64,000 nt of DNA from Castellaniella sp035707805. Its GTDB lineage: Bacteria; Pseudomonadota; Gammaproteobacteria; Burkholderiales; Burkholderiaceae_B. The DNA lies in contig DASSTS010000044.1 of NCBI GenBank assembly GCA_035707805.1, forward strand, positions 6,478 through 70,477, in the 5' to 3' direction. Positions 16,346 to 27,533 of this stretch are shown piece by piece. The first letter of the stretch is position 1; every line of letters starts with the position of its first letter. The notes under the pieces are model-generated. The model did not search any database, was not told the origin of the DNA, and saw nothing but the letters and a program-made list of their open reading frames with translations. Made by a program: the position numbers and the translations under genes.

Positions 16346-17163
16346 GCCGTCCCCCGGCGTGCCGCCAGCCAGCGTTCGAAGGCCGGCGTCAGCGGATAGT
16401 GAAAGCCGATGGGGCCATCCGGACGGCCCTGCAGGAACTGCTGCAGGTAGTCGTCCTGGGCGGCGGAGAGCTCGGCGGGCGTGCCGTGGGCCATGAGCCG
16501 TCCCTGGCCGATCAGGTAGACCTGGTCGACGATGGCGAAGGATTCCGCCACATCGTGGGTGATCAGGACGGAAGCGCAGCCGAGCTGGTCGGTCATGGTG
16601 CGGATCAATTGGGCGGTGATGCCCAGGGAAATCGGATCCAGGCCGGCGAAGGGCTCGTCGTAGAGGATGAGTTCGGGTTCCAGCACGATGGCGCGCGCCA
16701 GGGCCACGCGCCGCGCCATGCCGCCGGAGATCTCCGAGATGCGCAGGTGCGCCGCGTGGCGCAGGCCGACGGCCTGCAGCTTGTCGAGCACGCGCTCGAG
16801 GATTTGCTGTTCGGAAATGCAGGTGTGCTCGCGCAGCGGAAAGGCGACGTTCTCGAAGACATCGAGGTCGGTGAACAGCGCCCCGCCCTGGAACAGCACG
16901 CCCATGCGCTGGCGGATTTCCCGCAGGGGCTCGCCCTGAAGGCCGTCCATGTCGCGGCCGAACACCGTGATCCGGCCGGCCCGCGGGGGCAGCTGGCCGG
17001 TGATGGCCCGCAGCAGCGTGGTCTTGCCGGATCCGGATCCGCCCATCATGGCCACGACCTGGCCCGGCATCACCTGCAGGTCGATGTCGCGCAGCACCGT
17101 GAATTCGCCGTATCCCAGCGAGACGCCGGCGAAGGTGACGAGAGGGGTGGGGGTGGTGGTCAT
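16342..17163 (-). CDS. mlaF: Phospholipid ABC transporter ATPase MlaF
   Basis: MlaF is the ATPase that powers MlaE/MlaD. Walker A is GGSGSGKTT, the signature is ISGGMARRVALARA, and Walker B is ELILYDEPFAGLDPIS, followed by LITHDVAES. The chosen ATG at 17163 gives 273 residues starting MTTTPTPLVTF; no strong ribosome site is seen. The upstream part of the longer frame runs into gltD and is not coding. It is the first mla gene, 44 bases after gltD. Confidence 0.95.
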   Translation of the reverse strand: MTTTPTPLVTFAGVSLGYGEFTVLRDIDLQVMPGQVVAMMGGSGSGKTTLLRAITGQLPPRAGRITVFGRDMDGLQGEPLREIRQRMGVLFQGGALFTDLDVFENVAFPLREHTCISEQQILERVLDKLQAVGLRHAAHLRISEISGGMARRVALARAIVLEPELILYDEPFAGLDPISLGITAQLIRTMTDQLGCASVLITHDVAESFAIVDQVYLIGQGRLMAHGTPAELSAAQDDYLQQFLQGRPDGPIGFHYPLTPAFERWLAARRGTA

Positions 17164-17207
17164 GCCGATGGGGACTGGCCTCTTTCCATGGGCATGATTG
17201 TACCTGT

Positions 17208-18671
17208 TCAGCGCGGCAGCACCGAGGATCCCATCAGGTACTCGTCCACCGAGCGGGCGCACTGCCGGCCTTCGCGGATCGCCCAGACCACCAGGGACTG
17301 GCCGCGCCGCATGTCGCCGGCGGCGAAGACCTTCGGCCGCGTGCTGCAGTAGTCGTCGGTCGTGGCCCGCGCATTGCCCCGCACGTCCAGCTCGATGCCG
17401 AAGGCGTCCAGCACCGAACGCACCGGCGAGACGAAACCCATGGCCAGCAGCACCAGGTCGGCCTGGATCTCGAAGCGCGAATCCTTGACCTCGCGCATCT
17501 TCATCTGGCCGGTCGCCTTGTCCTTGAGCCATTCCAGGCGCGTGGCGACGAGCTTCTCGACCTTGCCGCCCTTGCCCTCGAAGGCTTGCGTGCCGACGGC
17601 CCAGTCGCGCTGGCAGCCTTCCTCGTGGGAGGAGGACGTGCGCAGCTTGAGCGGCCAGTAGGGCCAGGTCAGCAGTTTGTTTTCTTCCTCGGGCGGGCGG
17701 AACATCAGTTCGAACTGCGTGACCGAGGCCGCGCCCTGGCGGTTGCTGGTGCCCACGCAGTCCGAGCCGGTGTCGCCGCCGCCGATCACCACGACGTGCT
17801 TGCCTTTGGCGTTGATGGGCTTGGCGATGCGGTCGCCGTGGTTGGTCTTGTTCTGCTGGCGCAGGAAGTCCATGGCGAAATGGACGCCGCGCAGCTCGCG
17901 GCCGGCCACGGGCAGGTCGCGCGGCTGTTCGCAGCCGCCGGCCAGCACGACCGCGTCGTGGTGCGCCAGCAGCTCGTCCGGGGTGATGACGGTCAGACCG
18001 TCCTCGGCATCCTCGGGACGGCCGATGTAGGTGGAGGGGAAGAATTCCACGCCTTCGGCTTCCAGTTGCGCCAGGCGCCGGTCGATGTGGGATTTCTCCA
18101 GCTTGAAGTCGGGGATCCCGTAGCGCAGCAGCCCGCCGATGCGGTTGCTCTTCTCGTAGACCGACACGGTGTGGCCGACGCGGGCCAGCTGCTGGGCGCA
18201 GGCCAGGCCGGCGGGGCCCGAGCCCACGATGGCGACCCGCTTGCCGGTCTTGCGGGCCGGCGGCTGGGGCACCACCCAGCCTTCCTGCCAGCCGCGCTCG
18301 ATGATGGTGTGCTCGATGGACTTGATGCCGACCGCCGTGTCGTTCAGGTTCAGCGTACAGGCCGCCTCGCAGGGCGCGGGGCAGATGCGTCCGGTGAACT
18401 CCGGGAAATTGTTGGTCGACAGCAGCGTGTCCAGGGCGCGCTTCCAGTCCTGGCGGTAGACCAGGTCATTCCAGTCGGGAATGATGTTGTTGACCGGGCA
18501 GGCGTGGGTGCAGAAGGGCACGCCGCAGTCCATGCAGCGAGCGCCCTGCACGCGGGCTTCCTCGTCGTTCAGGGGGGAGACGAACTCCTTCCAGTGGCGC
18601 AGACGGGATTCCGGCGCCTCGTAGGCCGGCTTGACCCGGTCGAATTCCATGAAACCAGTGATTTTTCCCAT
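17208..18671 (-). CDS. gltD: Glutamate synthase small subunit GltD
   Basis: GltD supplies electrons from NADPH to GltB. The start at 18671 gives 487 residues. The N-terminal iron-sulphur cysteines are in CMDCGVPFCTHACP and CPAPCEAAC. The FAD-binding VGSGPAGLACAQ follows at about residue 152. The NADPH-binding IGGGDTGSDCVG is near residue 290. The protein ends normally after the GDMRRGQSLVVWAI motif. It lies 14 bases after gltB and forms the gltBD unit. Confidence 0.97.
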   Translation of the reverse strand: MGKITGFMEFDRVKPAYEAPESRLRHWKEFVSPLNDEEARVQGARCMDCGVPFCTHACPVNNIIPDWNDLVYRQDWKRALDTLLSTNNFPEFTGRICPAPCEAACTLNLNDTAVGIKSIEHTIIERGWQEGWVVPQPPARKTGKRVAIVGSGPAGLACAQQLARVGHTVSVYEKSNRIGGLLRYGIPDFKLEKSHIDRRLAQLEAEGVEFFPSTYIGRPEDAEDGLTVITPDELLAHHDAVVLAGGCEQPRDLPVAGRELRGVHFAMDFLRQQNKTNHGDRIAKPINAKGKHVVVIGGGDTGSDCVGTSNRQGAASVTQFELMFRPPEEENKLLTWPYWPLKLRTSSSHEEGCQRDWAVGTQAFEGKGGKVEKLVATRLEWLKDKATGQMKMREVKDSRFEIQADLVLLAMGFVSPVRSVLDAFGIELDVRGNARATTDDYCSTRPKVFAAGDMRRGQSLVVWAIREGRQCARSVDEYLMGSSVLPR

Positions 18672-18685
18672 GATGCGGTATTCCT

Positions 18686-21600
18686 TCAGGCAGCCAGATC
18701 CCGGGACTGGGCGGCTTGCCACAGTTCGCCCAGGGCGCGGCGGTATTCGGTCGGGGTGACTTTGACGAAGGCGCGTCGGGCCTGGCTCCAGTCGTCCAGG
18801 ATTTCCCGGGCGCGGAAGCTGCCCGTCTGGCGGAAGTGATTCTCCACCAGCCGGCGCACGATGGTCTCGTCGGTCTCGCGTTCGCTGTCGCGGTTCTGGT
18901 GATGCCAGTACTGCACGTCGCCCGCCTGCATCTGGGCCTCGTGGGTGCTCATGGGATCGAGCTGCACCATGTCGGTGTTGCAGCGGCGCGCGAAGACGTG
19001 TTCCGGATCCCAGACGTAGGCCACGCCGCCCGACATCCCGGCGGCGAAGTTGCGCCCGGTCTCGCCCAGCACCACCACGGTGCCGCCGGTCATGTATTCG
19101 CAGCCATGGTCGCCGGTGCCCTCGACCACGGCCACCGCGCCCGAATTGCGCACCGCGAAGCGTTCGCCGGCCACGCCGTTGAAGTAGGCTTCGCCCCCGG
19201 TGGCGCCGTACAGCACCGTGTTGCCGGCAATGATGTGGTCGGGCCCGAAGCCCCGGAAGTCGTTGGGAGAGCGCACGATCAGGCGTCCGCCCGACAGCCC
19301 CTTGCCGACGTAGTCGTTGGCCTCGCCCACCAGGTCCAGCGTCACGCCGTGCGCCAGGAAGGCGCCGAAGCTCTGGCCTGCGGCGCCGTTGCACTGGATG
19401 TGGATGGTGTCGTCGGGCAGGCCGTCGTGGCCGTAGCGGCGGGCGACCTCGCCCGACAGCATGGCGCCGATGGTGCGGTTGCGGTTGCGCACCGGCGTGA
19501 TGAAGGAGACCTTTTCGCCGCGTTCCAGAGCGGCCCGGCTGCGTTCGATCAGCTGGTGGTCCAGGGCGTGGGCTAGGCCGTGATCCTGGACGTCGGTGTG
19601 GTGCACGGGATCGTCGGTGCGCACCTGGTGGAAGATGCGGCTGAAATCCAAGCCGTGCGCCTTCCAGTGGCTGACGCCCTTGCGGGTGTCCAGCAGGTCG
19701 GCGCGGCCGATCAGCTCGTCGAAGGTCCGGATGCCCAGCTGCGCCATGATCTCGCGCACTTCCTCGGCGACGAAGAAGAAGTAGTTCACGACGTATTCGG
19801 GCTTGCCGTTGAATTTCTTGCGCAACACCGGGTCCTGGGTCGCCACGCCGGTGGGGCAGGTGTTCAGGTGGCATTTGCGCATCATCACGCAGCCCTCGAC
19901 GATCAGCGGGGCGGTGGCGAAGCCGAACTCGTCGGCGCCCAGCATGGCGGCGATGGCCACGTCGCGTCCGGTCTTCATCTGGCCGTCGGCCTGGACGCGG
20001 ATGCGGCTGCGCAGGCGGTTCAGCACCAGGGTCTGCTGGGTCTCGGCCAGGCCGATCTCCCAAGGAATGCCGGCGTGCTTGATCGAGGACACGGGCGATG
20101 CGCCCGTGCCGCCGTCGTGCCCGGCGATGACGACGTGGTCGGCCTTGGCCTTGGCCACGCCCGTGGCCACGGTGCCCACCCCGACTTCCGCCACCAGCTT
20201 CACGGAAATGGAGGCGCGTTCATTGACGTTCTTCAGGTCGTGGATGAGCTGGGCCAGATCCTCGATGGAGTAGATGTCGTGGTGCGGCGGGGGCGAGATC
20301 AGGCCCACGCCGGGCACGGAATAGCGCAGCTGGGCGATGTAGTCCGTGACCTTGTGGCCGGGCAGCTGGCCGCCCTCGCCGGGCTTGGCGCCCTGAGCCA
20401 TCTTGATCTGGATCTGGTCGGCGCTGCACAGGTATTCCGCAGTGACGCCGAAGCGCCCCGACGCCACCTGCTTGATGCGCGAGCGCAGGGAATCGCCCGC
20501 GGCCAGGGGGATGTCGGCGACGATGCGGTCCTTGCCCAGCACCGAGGCCACGGTGTCGCCCTTGCGCACGGTCGGCTTGCCGGCGCGCATCTCGGCGCGG
20601 TAGCGCAGCGCGTCCTCGCCGCCTTCGCCGGTGTTGGACTTGCCGCCGATTCGGTTCATGGCGACCGCCAGCGTCGTGTGGGCCTCGGTCGAGATCGAGC
20701 CCAGCGACATGGCGCCGGTCGCGAATCGCTTGACGATTTCCTTGGCCGGCTCGACTTCGGACAGGGGGATGGCCTGCGCCGGATCGACGCGGAATTCGAA
20801 CAGGCCGCGCAGCGTCATGTGGCGGCGCGACTGGTCGTTGATGAGCTGCGCGTATTCCTTGAAGGTGGAATAGTTGTTGGCGCGCGTGGCGTGCTGCAGC
20901 TTGGCGATGGAGTCCGGCGTCCACAGGTGCTGTTCGCCGCGGATGCGGAAGGCGTAGTCGCCGCCCTCGTCCAGGCGGTCGGCCAGGACCGGGCTGGCGC
21001 CGAAGGCGGCCTGGTGCGTGCGCAGGGCTTCCTCCGCCACCTGGAAGATGTCGATGCCCTCGATGTTGCTGGGCGTGCCCGTGAAGTATTTCTTCACCAG
21101 GCTGCCGTGCAGGCCGACCGCCTCGAAGATCTGCGCGCCGGTGTAGGACATGTAGGTCGAGATGCCCATCTTGGACATGACCTTTTTGAGCCCCTTGCCG
21201 ATCGCCTTGATGTAGTGCTCGGTGGCGTGGGGGATGTCCTTTTCCATGCCGGCCAGGGACTCCAGCGCCAGCCAGGGATGCACGGCCTCGGCCCCATAGC
21301 CGGCCAGCAGGGCGAAATGATGGGTCTCGCGCGCCGAGCCGGTCTCCACGATCAGGCCGGTCTTGGTGCGCAGGCCCGCGCGGATCAGGTGCTGGTGGAT
21401 GGCGGAGGTGGCCAGCAGCGCGGGGATGGCAACGTGCTCGGCGTCCACCTTGCGGTCGCTCAGCAGCAGGATGTTGTCGCCGCTGCGCACCGCGTCGGCC
21501 GCGGTCGCGCACAGCGACGCCAGGCAGGCCTCGATGCCCTCGCGGCCCCAGGCGACCGGATAGGTGATGTCCAGCTCGCAGCAGCGGAACTTGTCGTTGG

Positions 21601-23383
21601 TCTGGCGGCTGATGTGGCGCAACTGCGCCATGGCGGCCTGGTCCAGGACTGGCTGGCTGATTTCCAGCCGCAGCGGCGGATTGACGTTGTTGATGTCCAG
21701 CAGGTTGGGCTTGGGGCCGATGAAGGACACCAGCGACATGACCAGTTGTTCGCGGATCGGGTCGATCGGCGGGTTGGTCACCTGGGCGAACATCTGCCGG
21801 AAGTAGTTGTAGAAGGGCTTGGGCCGGTCCGACAGGACGGTCAGGGGCGCGTCGTTGCCCATGGAGCCGATGGCCTCCTGGCCGGTGGCGGCCATGGGCT
21901 CGAGGATGAACTTGAAATCCTCCTGCGTCCAGCCGAAGGCCTGCTGGCGGTCGAGCAGGCTGGCGGCCGGCTCGGGCAGGTCGTCGGCCTTGAGCGCCGG
22001 CAGGTCGTCGAGCTTCATGCGCAGGCGCTGGATCCACTGGGGATAGGGGTGGGCGTTGGCCAGCTGCGACTTGATTTCCTCGTCTTCGATGATGCGGCCC
22101 TGCTGCAGGTCGATGAGCAGCATCTTGCCCGGCTGCAAGCGCCATTTCTTGACGATGCGGTGTTCCGGGATGGGCAGCGTGCCGGCCTCGGAGGCCAGGA
22201 TGACCATCTTGTCGTCGGTGATCAGGTAGCGGGCGGGGCGCAGGCCGTTGCGGTCCAGCGTGGCGCCGATCTGGCGCCCGTCTGTGAAGGCCACCGCGGC
22301 CGGGCCGTCCCAGGGCTCCATCATGGCGGCGTGGTATTCGTAGAAGGCGCGCCGCGATTCGTCCATGTCGGCGTGCTGTTCCCAGGCCTCGGGGATCATG
22401 ATCATCATCGCGTGGGCCAGGGAATAGCCCGACATGACCAGCAGTTCCAGGCAGTTGTCGAAGGTGGCGGTGTCCGACTGCCCCTCGTAGACGATGGGGT
22501 AGAGCTTGCTCAGGTCCTCGCCCAGCACCGCGGAGGTCATCACGCCCTCGCGCGCCCGCAGCCAGTTGAAGTTGCCCTTGACCGTGTTGATCTCGCCATT
22601 GTGGGCGATCATGCGGTAGGGGTGGGCCAGCGGCCAGGCCGGGAAGGTGTTGGTGGAGAATCGCTGGTGCACCAGCGCCAGGGCCGAGAGGGCGCGGGTG
22701 TCGGCCAGGTCGCGATAGTAGACGCCCACCTGGCTGGCCAGCAGCAGGCCCTTGTAGACCACGGTGCGCACCGAGATCGAAGGCACGAAGTATTCCTGGC
22801 CGTGGGCCAGTTGCATGCGCTGGATGGCGTGGCTGGCGGTCTTGCGGATGACGTAGAGTTTGCGCTCCAGCGCGTCGGGCACCATGATGTCGGGGCCGCG
22901 GCCGATGAACAGCTGGCGGATCACGGGCTCGCAGGCGCGCACCGTCGGCGACATCTCCATCTCGTGGTCGATGGGCACGTCCCGCCAGCCCAGCACCACC
23001 TGGCCTTCGTCGCGCACGGCGCGTTCCAGCTCGCGCTCGCACGCCAGGCGCGACGCGGTTTCCTTGGGCAGGAAGACCATGGCCACGCCGTAGTCGTCGG
23101 GCGGGGGCAGGATGACGCCCTGGGCGGCCATTTCCTCGCGGTACAGCTGGTCCGGGATCTGGATCAGGATGCCGGCGCCGTCGCCCATCAGCTCGTCGGC
23201 CCCCACCGCGCCCCGGTGATCCAGGTTTTCCAGGATCTTCAGGGCCTGCTGGATCACGGAATGGCTCTTGTGGCCCTCGATGTGGGCCACGAAACCCACG
23301 CCGCAGGCGTCGTGCTCGAATTCGGGACGGTATAGACCCTGGGCGGCCGGCAGGCCGGGAGGACAGGAAACTGGGTGGGTCAT
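18686..23383 (-). CDS. gltB: Glutamate synthase large subunit GltB
   Basis: GltB converts 2-oxoglutarate and glutamine into two glutamates. ATG at 23383 gives 1565 residues. After a short propeptide the mature protein begins at the catalytic Cys of DACGVGFVAH, the class II amidotransferase nucleophile. Central and FMN-binding synthase domains follow, with GEGGQLPGHKV and the 3Fe-4S cysteines in CHLNTCPTG near residue 1160. The C-terminal part is the beta-helical GXGXG domain. The length is typical. A 49-residue upstream extension of the frame has no similarity and is rejected. Confidence 0.97.
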   Translation of the reverse strand: MTHPVSCPPGLPAAQGLYRPEFEHDACGVGFVAHIEGHKSHSVIQQALKILENLDHRGAVGADELMGDGAGILIQIPDQLYREEMAAQGVILPPPDDYGVAMVFLPKETASRLACERELERAVRDEGQVVLGWRDVPIDHEMEMSPTVRACEPVIRQLFIGRGPDIMVPDALERKLYVIRKTASHAIQRMQLAHGQEYFVPSISVRTVVYKGLLLASQVGVYYRDLADTRALSALALVHQRFSTNTFPAWPLAHPYRMIAHNGEINTVKGNFNWLRAREGVMTSAVLGEDLSKLYPIVYEGQSDTATFDNCLELLVMSGYSLAHAMMIMIPEAWEQHADMDESRRAFYEYHAAMMEPWDGPAAVAFTDGRQIGATLDRNGLRPARYLITDDKMVILASEAGTLPIPEHRIVKKWRLQPGKMLLIDLQQGRIIEDEEIKSQLANAHPYPQWIQRLRMKLDDLPALKADDLPEPAASLLDRQQAFGWTQEDFKFILEPMAATGQEAIGSMGNDAPLTVLSDRPKPFYNYFRQMFAQVTNPPIDPIREQLVMSLVSFIGPKPNLLDINNVNPPLRLEISQPVLDQAAMAQLRHISRQTNDKFRCCELDITYPVAWGREGIEACLASLCATAADAVRSGDNILLLSDRKVDAEHVAIPALLATSAIHQHLIRAGLRTKTGLIVETGSARETHHFALLAGYGAEAVHPWLALESLAGMEKDIPHATEHYIKAIGKGLKKVMSKMGISTYMSYTGAQIFEAVGLHGSLVKKYFTGTPSNIEGIDIFQVAEEALRTHQAAFGASPVLADRLDEGGDYAFRIRGEQHLWTPDSIAKLQHATRANNYSTFKEYAQLINDQSRRHMTLRGLFEFRVDPAQAIPLSEVEPAKEIVKRFATGAMSLGSISTEAHTTLAVAMNRIGGKSNTGEGGEDALRYRAEMRAGKPTVRKGDTVASVLGKDRIVADIPLAAGDSLRSRIKQVASGRFGVTAEYLCSADQIQIKMAQGAKPGEGGQLPGHKVTDYIAQLRYSVPGVGLISPPPHHDIYSIEDLAQLIHDLKNVNERASISVKLVAEVGVGTVATGVAKAKADHVVIAGHDGGTGASPVSSIKHAGIPWEIGLAETQQTLVLNRLRSRIRVQADGQMKTGRDVAIAAMLGADEFGFATAPLIVEGCVMMRKCHLNTCPTGVATQDPVLRKKFNGKPEYVVNYFFFVAEEVREIMAQLGIRTFDELIGRADLLDTRKGVSHWKAHGLDFSRIFHQVRTDDPVHHTDVQDHGLAHALDHQLIERSRAALERGEKVSFITPVRNRNRTIGAMLSGEVARRYGHDGLPDDTIHIQCNGAAGQSFGAFLAHGVTLDLVGEANDYVGKGLSGGRLIVRSPNDFRGFGPDHIIAGNTVLYGATGGEAYFNGVAGERFAVRNSGAVAVVEGTGDHGCEYMTGGTVVVLGETGRNFAAGMSGGVAYVWDPEHVFARRCNTDMVQLDPMSTHEAQMQAGDVQYWHHQNRDSERETDETIVRRLVENHFRQTGSFRAREILDDWSQARRAFVKVTPTEYRRALGELWQAAQSRDLAA

Positions 23384-23592
23384 GGCAGGACTCGCAAGGG
23401 TGTACTTAGGCGCCGCGTCGGTGCGTCGCGCCACAGGGCCTGGGACAGGCCTCGTCCGCGCTGGACGAAAGCAGAAAATTACGCTGACAAGCCCTTGAGG
23501 ACAATAGGTTTTCTCTTGATGTGTCCCCATTTATCAATGGCGTTGCTTTTTTGCTAGAAAAACAGGGACATATCCATTCTAATGAAAAACTG
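23384..23592. other. Upstream region of gltB
   Basis: No gene is seen. The stretch is distinctly richer in A+T than its neighbours, as expected for the gltB promoter region. TGTCCC near 23521 and GGGACA near 23564 form widely spaced inverted half-sites that could bind a regulator. No confident -35/-10 pair could be assigned. Confidence 0.4.
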
Positions 23593-23619
23593 AAATAAAG
23601 CCGTCTTTTCGGGACGGCT
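23593..23619 (-). terminator. Terminator of the siderophore biosynthesis operon
   Basis: On the minus strand, arms AGCCGTC and GACGGCT (23613-23619 and 23599-23605) form a 7-bp stem with a 7-base loop. TTATTTC follows the stem. It lies 60 bases beyond the entA stop and separates the operon from gltB. Confidence 0.65.
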
Positions 23620-23678
23620 GGAACCCAGGGGAAACCCTGATTGAGGGCATTGAAAAAATCAGCGGGGTTGTGGCGGTA

Positions 23679-24518
23679 TCAACCCTGGTCCAGGGTGGCG
23701 CCCCCGTCGACGCGCAGGTCATGCAGGGTGATGTGGCTGGCGCGGTCCGACAGCAGGAACAGCACGGCGTCGGCGATTTCCTCCGGCGCGGCGATCTTGT
23801 CCAGCGGGATGCCAAGCCGCCAGCGGGCGGGATCGCCCTGGATGACGGCCGCGCGGGAACTGCCCCGCGCCCACATGGCCTGCTGCATCGCGGTGTCCGT
23901 GGACCCCGGCGAGACGATGTTCACGCGGATGCCGCAAGGCGCCAGCTCCAGGCCCAGGCAGCGGCTGAACTGCGTGACGGCCGCCTTGGACGCGGCATAG
24001 GCTGCCATGCCGGCGCGCGGCGTGGCGGCGGCGTTGGAACTGACGGTGACGATCGCGCCGGCGCGGCGTTCGCGCAGACGGCGGGCCATGGCGCGGCAGA
24101 CGTGGAAGACCCCCGTGGCGTTGACGTCGAAGCAGCGCGCCCATTGCGCGTCGTCCAGGTCGACGACGTCGCCCATTTCCAGGACGCCGGCAACGCTGGC
24201 CAGTCCGTCCAGGGGACCAAGGGCGGCTTCCGACCCGGCGACCGCGCGTTCGACCTGGGCGGCATCGCGTACGTCCAGGCGGCTGGTCCACAGCCGGGGC
24301 GACGAACCCTGTGCCGGCAGGCGGTCTGCCGTCTCGGCCAGCCGCTGCAAGCCGGCCTCGTCCAGGTCGGTCGCGGACACCCGCGCACCTTGCGCGAGCA
24401 GCCGGCGGGCCACGGCGGCGCCGATGCCGCTGGCTGCGCCCGTGACGAAGACGTGGCGGCCGGCGAATTCCGCCTGGGCGTCGGCCTGGCTGCGGGGGGT
24501 GTCGGGCTGCGTGCTCAT
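23679..24518 (-). CDS. entA: 2,3-dihydro-2,3-dihydroxybenzoate dehydrogenase (EntA-like)
   Basis: This 279-residue short-chain dehydrogenase has the nucleotide site VTGAASGIGAAVA, the catalytic Ser in VSSNAA, and the YAASK pair. Context makes it the EntA enzyme that aromatises the dihydrodiol to 2,3-dihydroxybenzoate. The family's usual C-terminal segment LLSDRASHITLHDLRVDGGATL resembles EntA/DhbA. It overlaps the isochorismatase gene by four bases and is the last gene of the operon. Confidence 0.9.
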   Translation of the reverse strand: MSTQPDTPRSQADAQAEFAGRHVFVTGAASGIGAAVARRLLAQGARVSATDLDEAGLQRLAETADRLPAQGSSPRLWTSRLDVRDAAQVERAVAGSEAALGPLDGLASVAGVLEMGDVVDLDDAQWARCFDVNATGVFHVCRAMARRLRERRAGAIVTVSSNAAATPRAGMAAYAASKAAVTQFSRCLGLELAPCGIRVNIVSPGSTDTAMQQAMWARGSSRAAVIQGDPARWRLGIPLDKIAAPEEIADAVLFLLSDRASHITLHDLRVDGGATLDQG

Positions 24519-25185
24519 GCGGGGATCTCCCGGGTTGCGGAGTCGAGGGCGTCTTGGGACAGGGCGTCGAGGATCTGGTCGGCCGTCAGGCTCACGCCGC
24601 AGCGGCGCGCCACGTGCCGGACCGCCATGTCGTGGTCCTGAGGGCTGAAGTCGGCGCAGGCGTCGATTGCCAGGAAGGCCTGGATGTCCAGCATGAAGGC
24701 CTCGAGCGCGGTCGCCAGGCAGCCGATGTGCGCATACACGCCGGTGATGATCAACTGGTCGCGGCCGAGGCGCTCCAGTCGCGCGCGCAGGTCCGAGCGC
24801 TGGAACGCGCTGTAGCGCCATTTCGTCAGCACGACGTCGCGCGGGCGCGGCGCCAGGGCCGGGACGATGCCGGCGCCGGCCTGCTCGCCGGGCGCGGTCA
24901 GGCCGGGGCCCCAGAAATCGTTCAGCAGGGCACGGTCGGCCGGCGGCTGCACCGGCGGCTGGGCGGTGTAGAACACGGGAATGTCCAGCTCGTCGCAGCG
25001 CTCGCGCAGCCGGACGATGGCGTCCACCAGTTCGGGAATGGGGGATTGCGCGACGTCGTACTTGCCGAGGAAGTATTCCTGCATATCGTGGATCAGCAGC
25101 GCGGCGCGGCGGCGGTCGGGGCGCCAGTCGACGCGGTTGTCGGCGTGGGCGCGGGGCATCGGGTAGGACGCCAGCGAGGGAATGC

Positions 25186-25189
<4 letters not shown>
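24515..25189 (-). CDS. entB: Isochorismatase without aryl carrier domain (EntB N-terminal half)
   Basis: The 224-residue protein corresponds to the isochorismate lyase half of EntB, which makes 2,3-dihydro-2,3-dihydroxybenzoate. It has RRAALLIHDMQEYFLG with the catalytic Asp, the LTKWRYSAFQRSDL Lys and GVYAHIGCLATALEAFM. Typical EntB is about 285 residues and ends in an aryl carrier domain. Here the protein stops right after the lyase domain, and a free carrier protein is encoded at 31554-31811. Both ends overlap neighbours by four bases (entC and entA), so this is a settled gene, not a recent truncation. Confidence 0.92.
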
Positions 25190-26412
<1,223 letters not shown>

Positions 26413-26414
26413 GA

Positions 26415-27533
26415 TCAGCGGCGGGCCTCGATGCGGACCAGACGGTCGCCGCGCAGATCGTTCTTGCTCTTCTTGATCAGCGCCCAGGCCGTGCCCTGCG
26501 GGTCCACGGTAACGTGGTTGGGCGCCGAGCCGGTGGCGATCTGCGCCTGGATGGCGCCGTCCGCATCCAGGACGGTGATCGTGCCCGAGATCCGGTTGGC
26601 GACGTAGACCAGGCCCTTGACGGGGTCGAATGCCACGTTCAGGGCGCCCGGGCCGGTGGTCACGCGCCTCAGGACGCGGCCGTCACGCGCGTCCAGGATG
26701 TTCAGGTCCCCGGATTTCTGCGCGGTGACGTAGAGGCGCTGCGCGGCGCCGTCCACGGCGATGCCCGAGGCGCCTTGCGCCCCTGGGACCGCGTAGCGCG
26801 CCACCTGGCGGCTGGATGCGGTGTCGATGGCGAAGACTTCCGCCGTGTTCAGGCTGACGGCGTACAGGCGCTGATGCGCGGCGTCCAGGGCCAGGCTCAT
26901 GGGCTTGGGCGCCTCGCCCGCGCCGGACAGGGGAATGCCGGGCAGGGGCTGCAGCGTGGCGCTGTCGAAGACGTGGATCACGTTGGCCGCGGGCGAGGAC
27001 ACGTAGGCCCGGCCGTGGCCGGCGTCGATCAGCACGTCGCGGGCGTGCGGCGTCGCGTTGTCGGGGAACTGCTTGACCAGGGCGAGGTCCGACTGGCGGT
27101 AGACGGACACCGAGCCGCTGCGGGTGTTGGTGGTCCAGACCCGCCCCTGGGCGTCATCCACGGCGATGCCGTAGGCCGCCTGCACCTGTCCGTCCTGGCG
27201 GCCGGCCTGGAGGGCGGGCGTGATTGCGGCGTCGATGCGCAGCGTGGCGGGATCGAATTTCACCACCCGGGATTCGCGCACCGGCGGGCGGCCCACGGCG
27301 CTGGCGACGTACAGGCGCCGGGTGCGCGCGCTGTAGGCGCCCTGGTAGACGCCGGGCACCAGGTCGATGGCCTGCGCCTGGAAGGTCCAGACGGGCGCGG
27401 CGGGAGCCTCGGCATCCGGCGCGGCCGCCGGCCCGGTGGCGGCGCAGCCGGCCGCCAGGCCCAGGAATGCGCCGGCCAGCAGCAGCGTGGCGGCGCGGCC
27501 CAGTCGGCTGCGCGAGATCGGGTTCGGTGTCAT
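26415..27533 (-). CDS. YncE-like seven-bladed beta-propeller lipoprotein
   Basis: The 372-residue protein has a lipoprotein signal peptide ending in GLAAGC (Cys near residue 30), an Ala/Pro-rich spacer, then repeated beta-propeller blades (for example GRAYVSSPAANVIHVFD and KGLVYVANRISGTITVLD). E. coli YncE is an iron-repressed periplasmic propeller encoded next to a TonB receptor. Here the gene lies inside the siderophore operon, overlapping entF by four bases and entC by almost nothing. A role in handling siderophore or ferric complex in the periplasm or at the outer membrane is an inference. A broken second copy lies at 39137-39344. Confidence 0.85.
   Translation of the reverse strand: MTPNPISRSRLGRAATLLLAGAFLGLAAGCAATGPAAAPDAEAPAAPVWTFQAQAIDLVPGVYQGAYSARTRRLYVASAVGRPPVRESRVVKFDPATLRIDAAITPALQAGRQDGQVQAAYGIAVDDAQGRVWTTNTRSGSVSVYRQSDLALVKQFPDNATPHARDVLIDAGHGRAYVSSPAANVIHVFDSATLQPLPGIPLSGAGEAPKPMSLALDAAHQRLYAVSLNTAEVFAIDTASSRQVARYAVPGAQGASGIAVDGAAQRLYVTAQKSGDLNILDARDGRVLRRVTTGPGALNVAFDPVKGLVYVANRISGTITVLDADGAIQAQIATGSAPNHVTVDPQGTAWALIKKSKNDLRGDRLVRIEARR

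Noticed and set aside
19580..23335. Very long open frame (1251 codons) on the plus strand
   Set aside because: It lies fully antisense to gltB and has Gly/Ala/His/Gln-rich composition without any family motif. Long antisense frames are common in GC-rich DNA.
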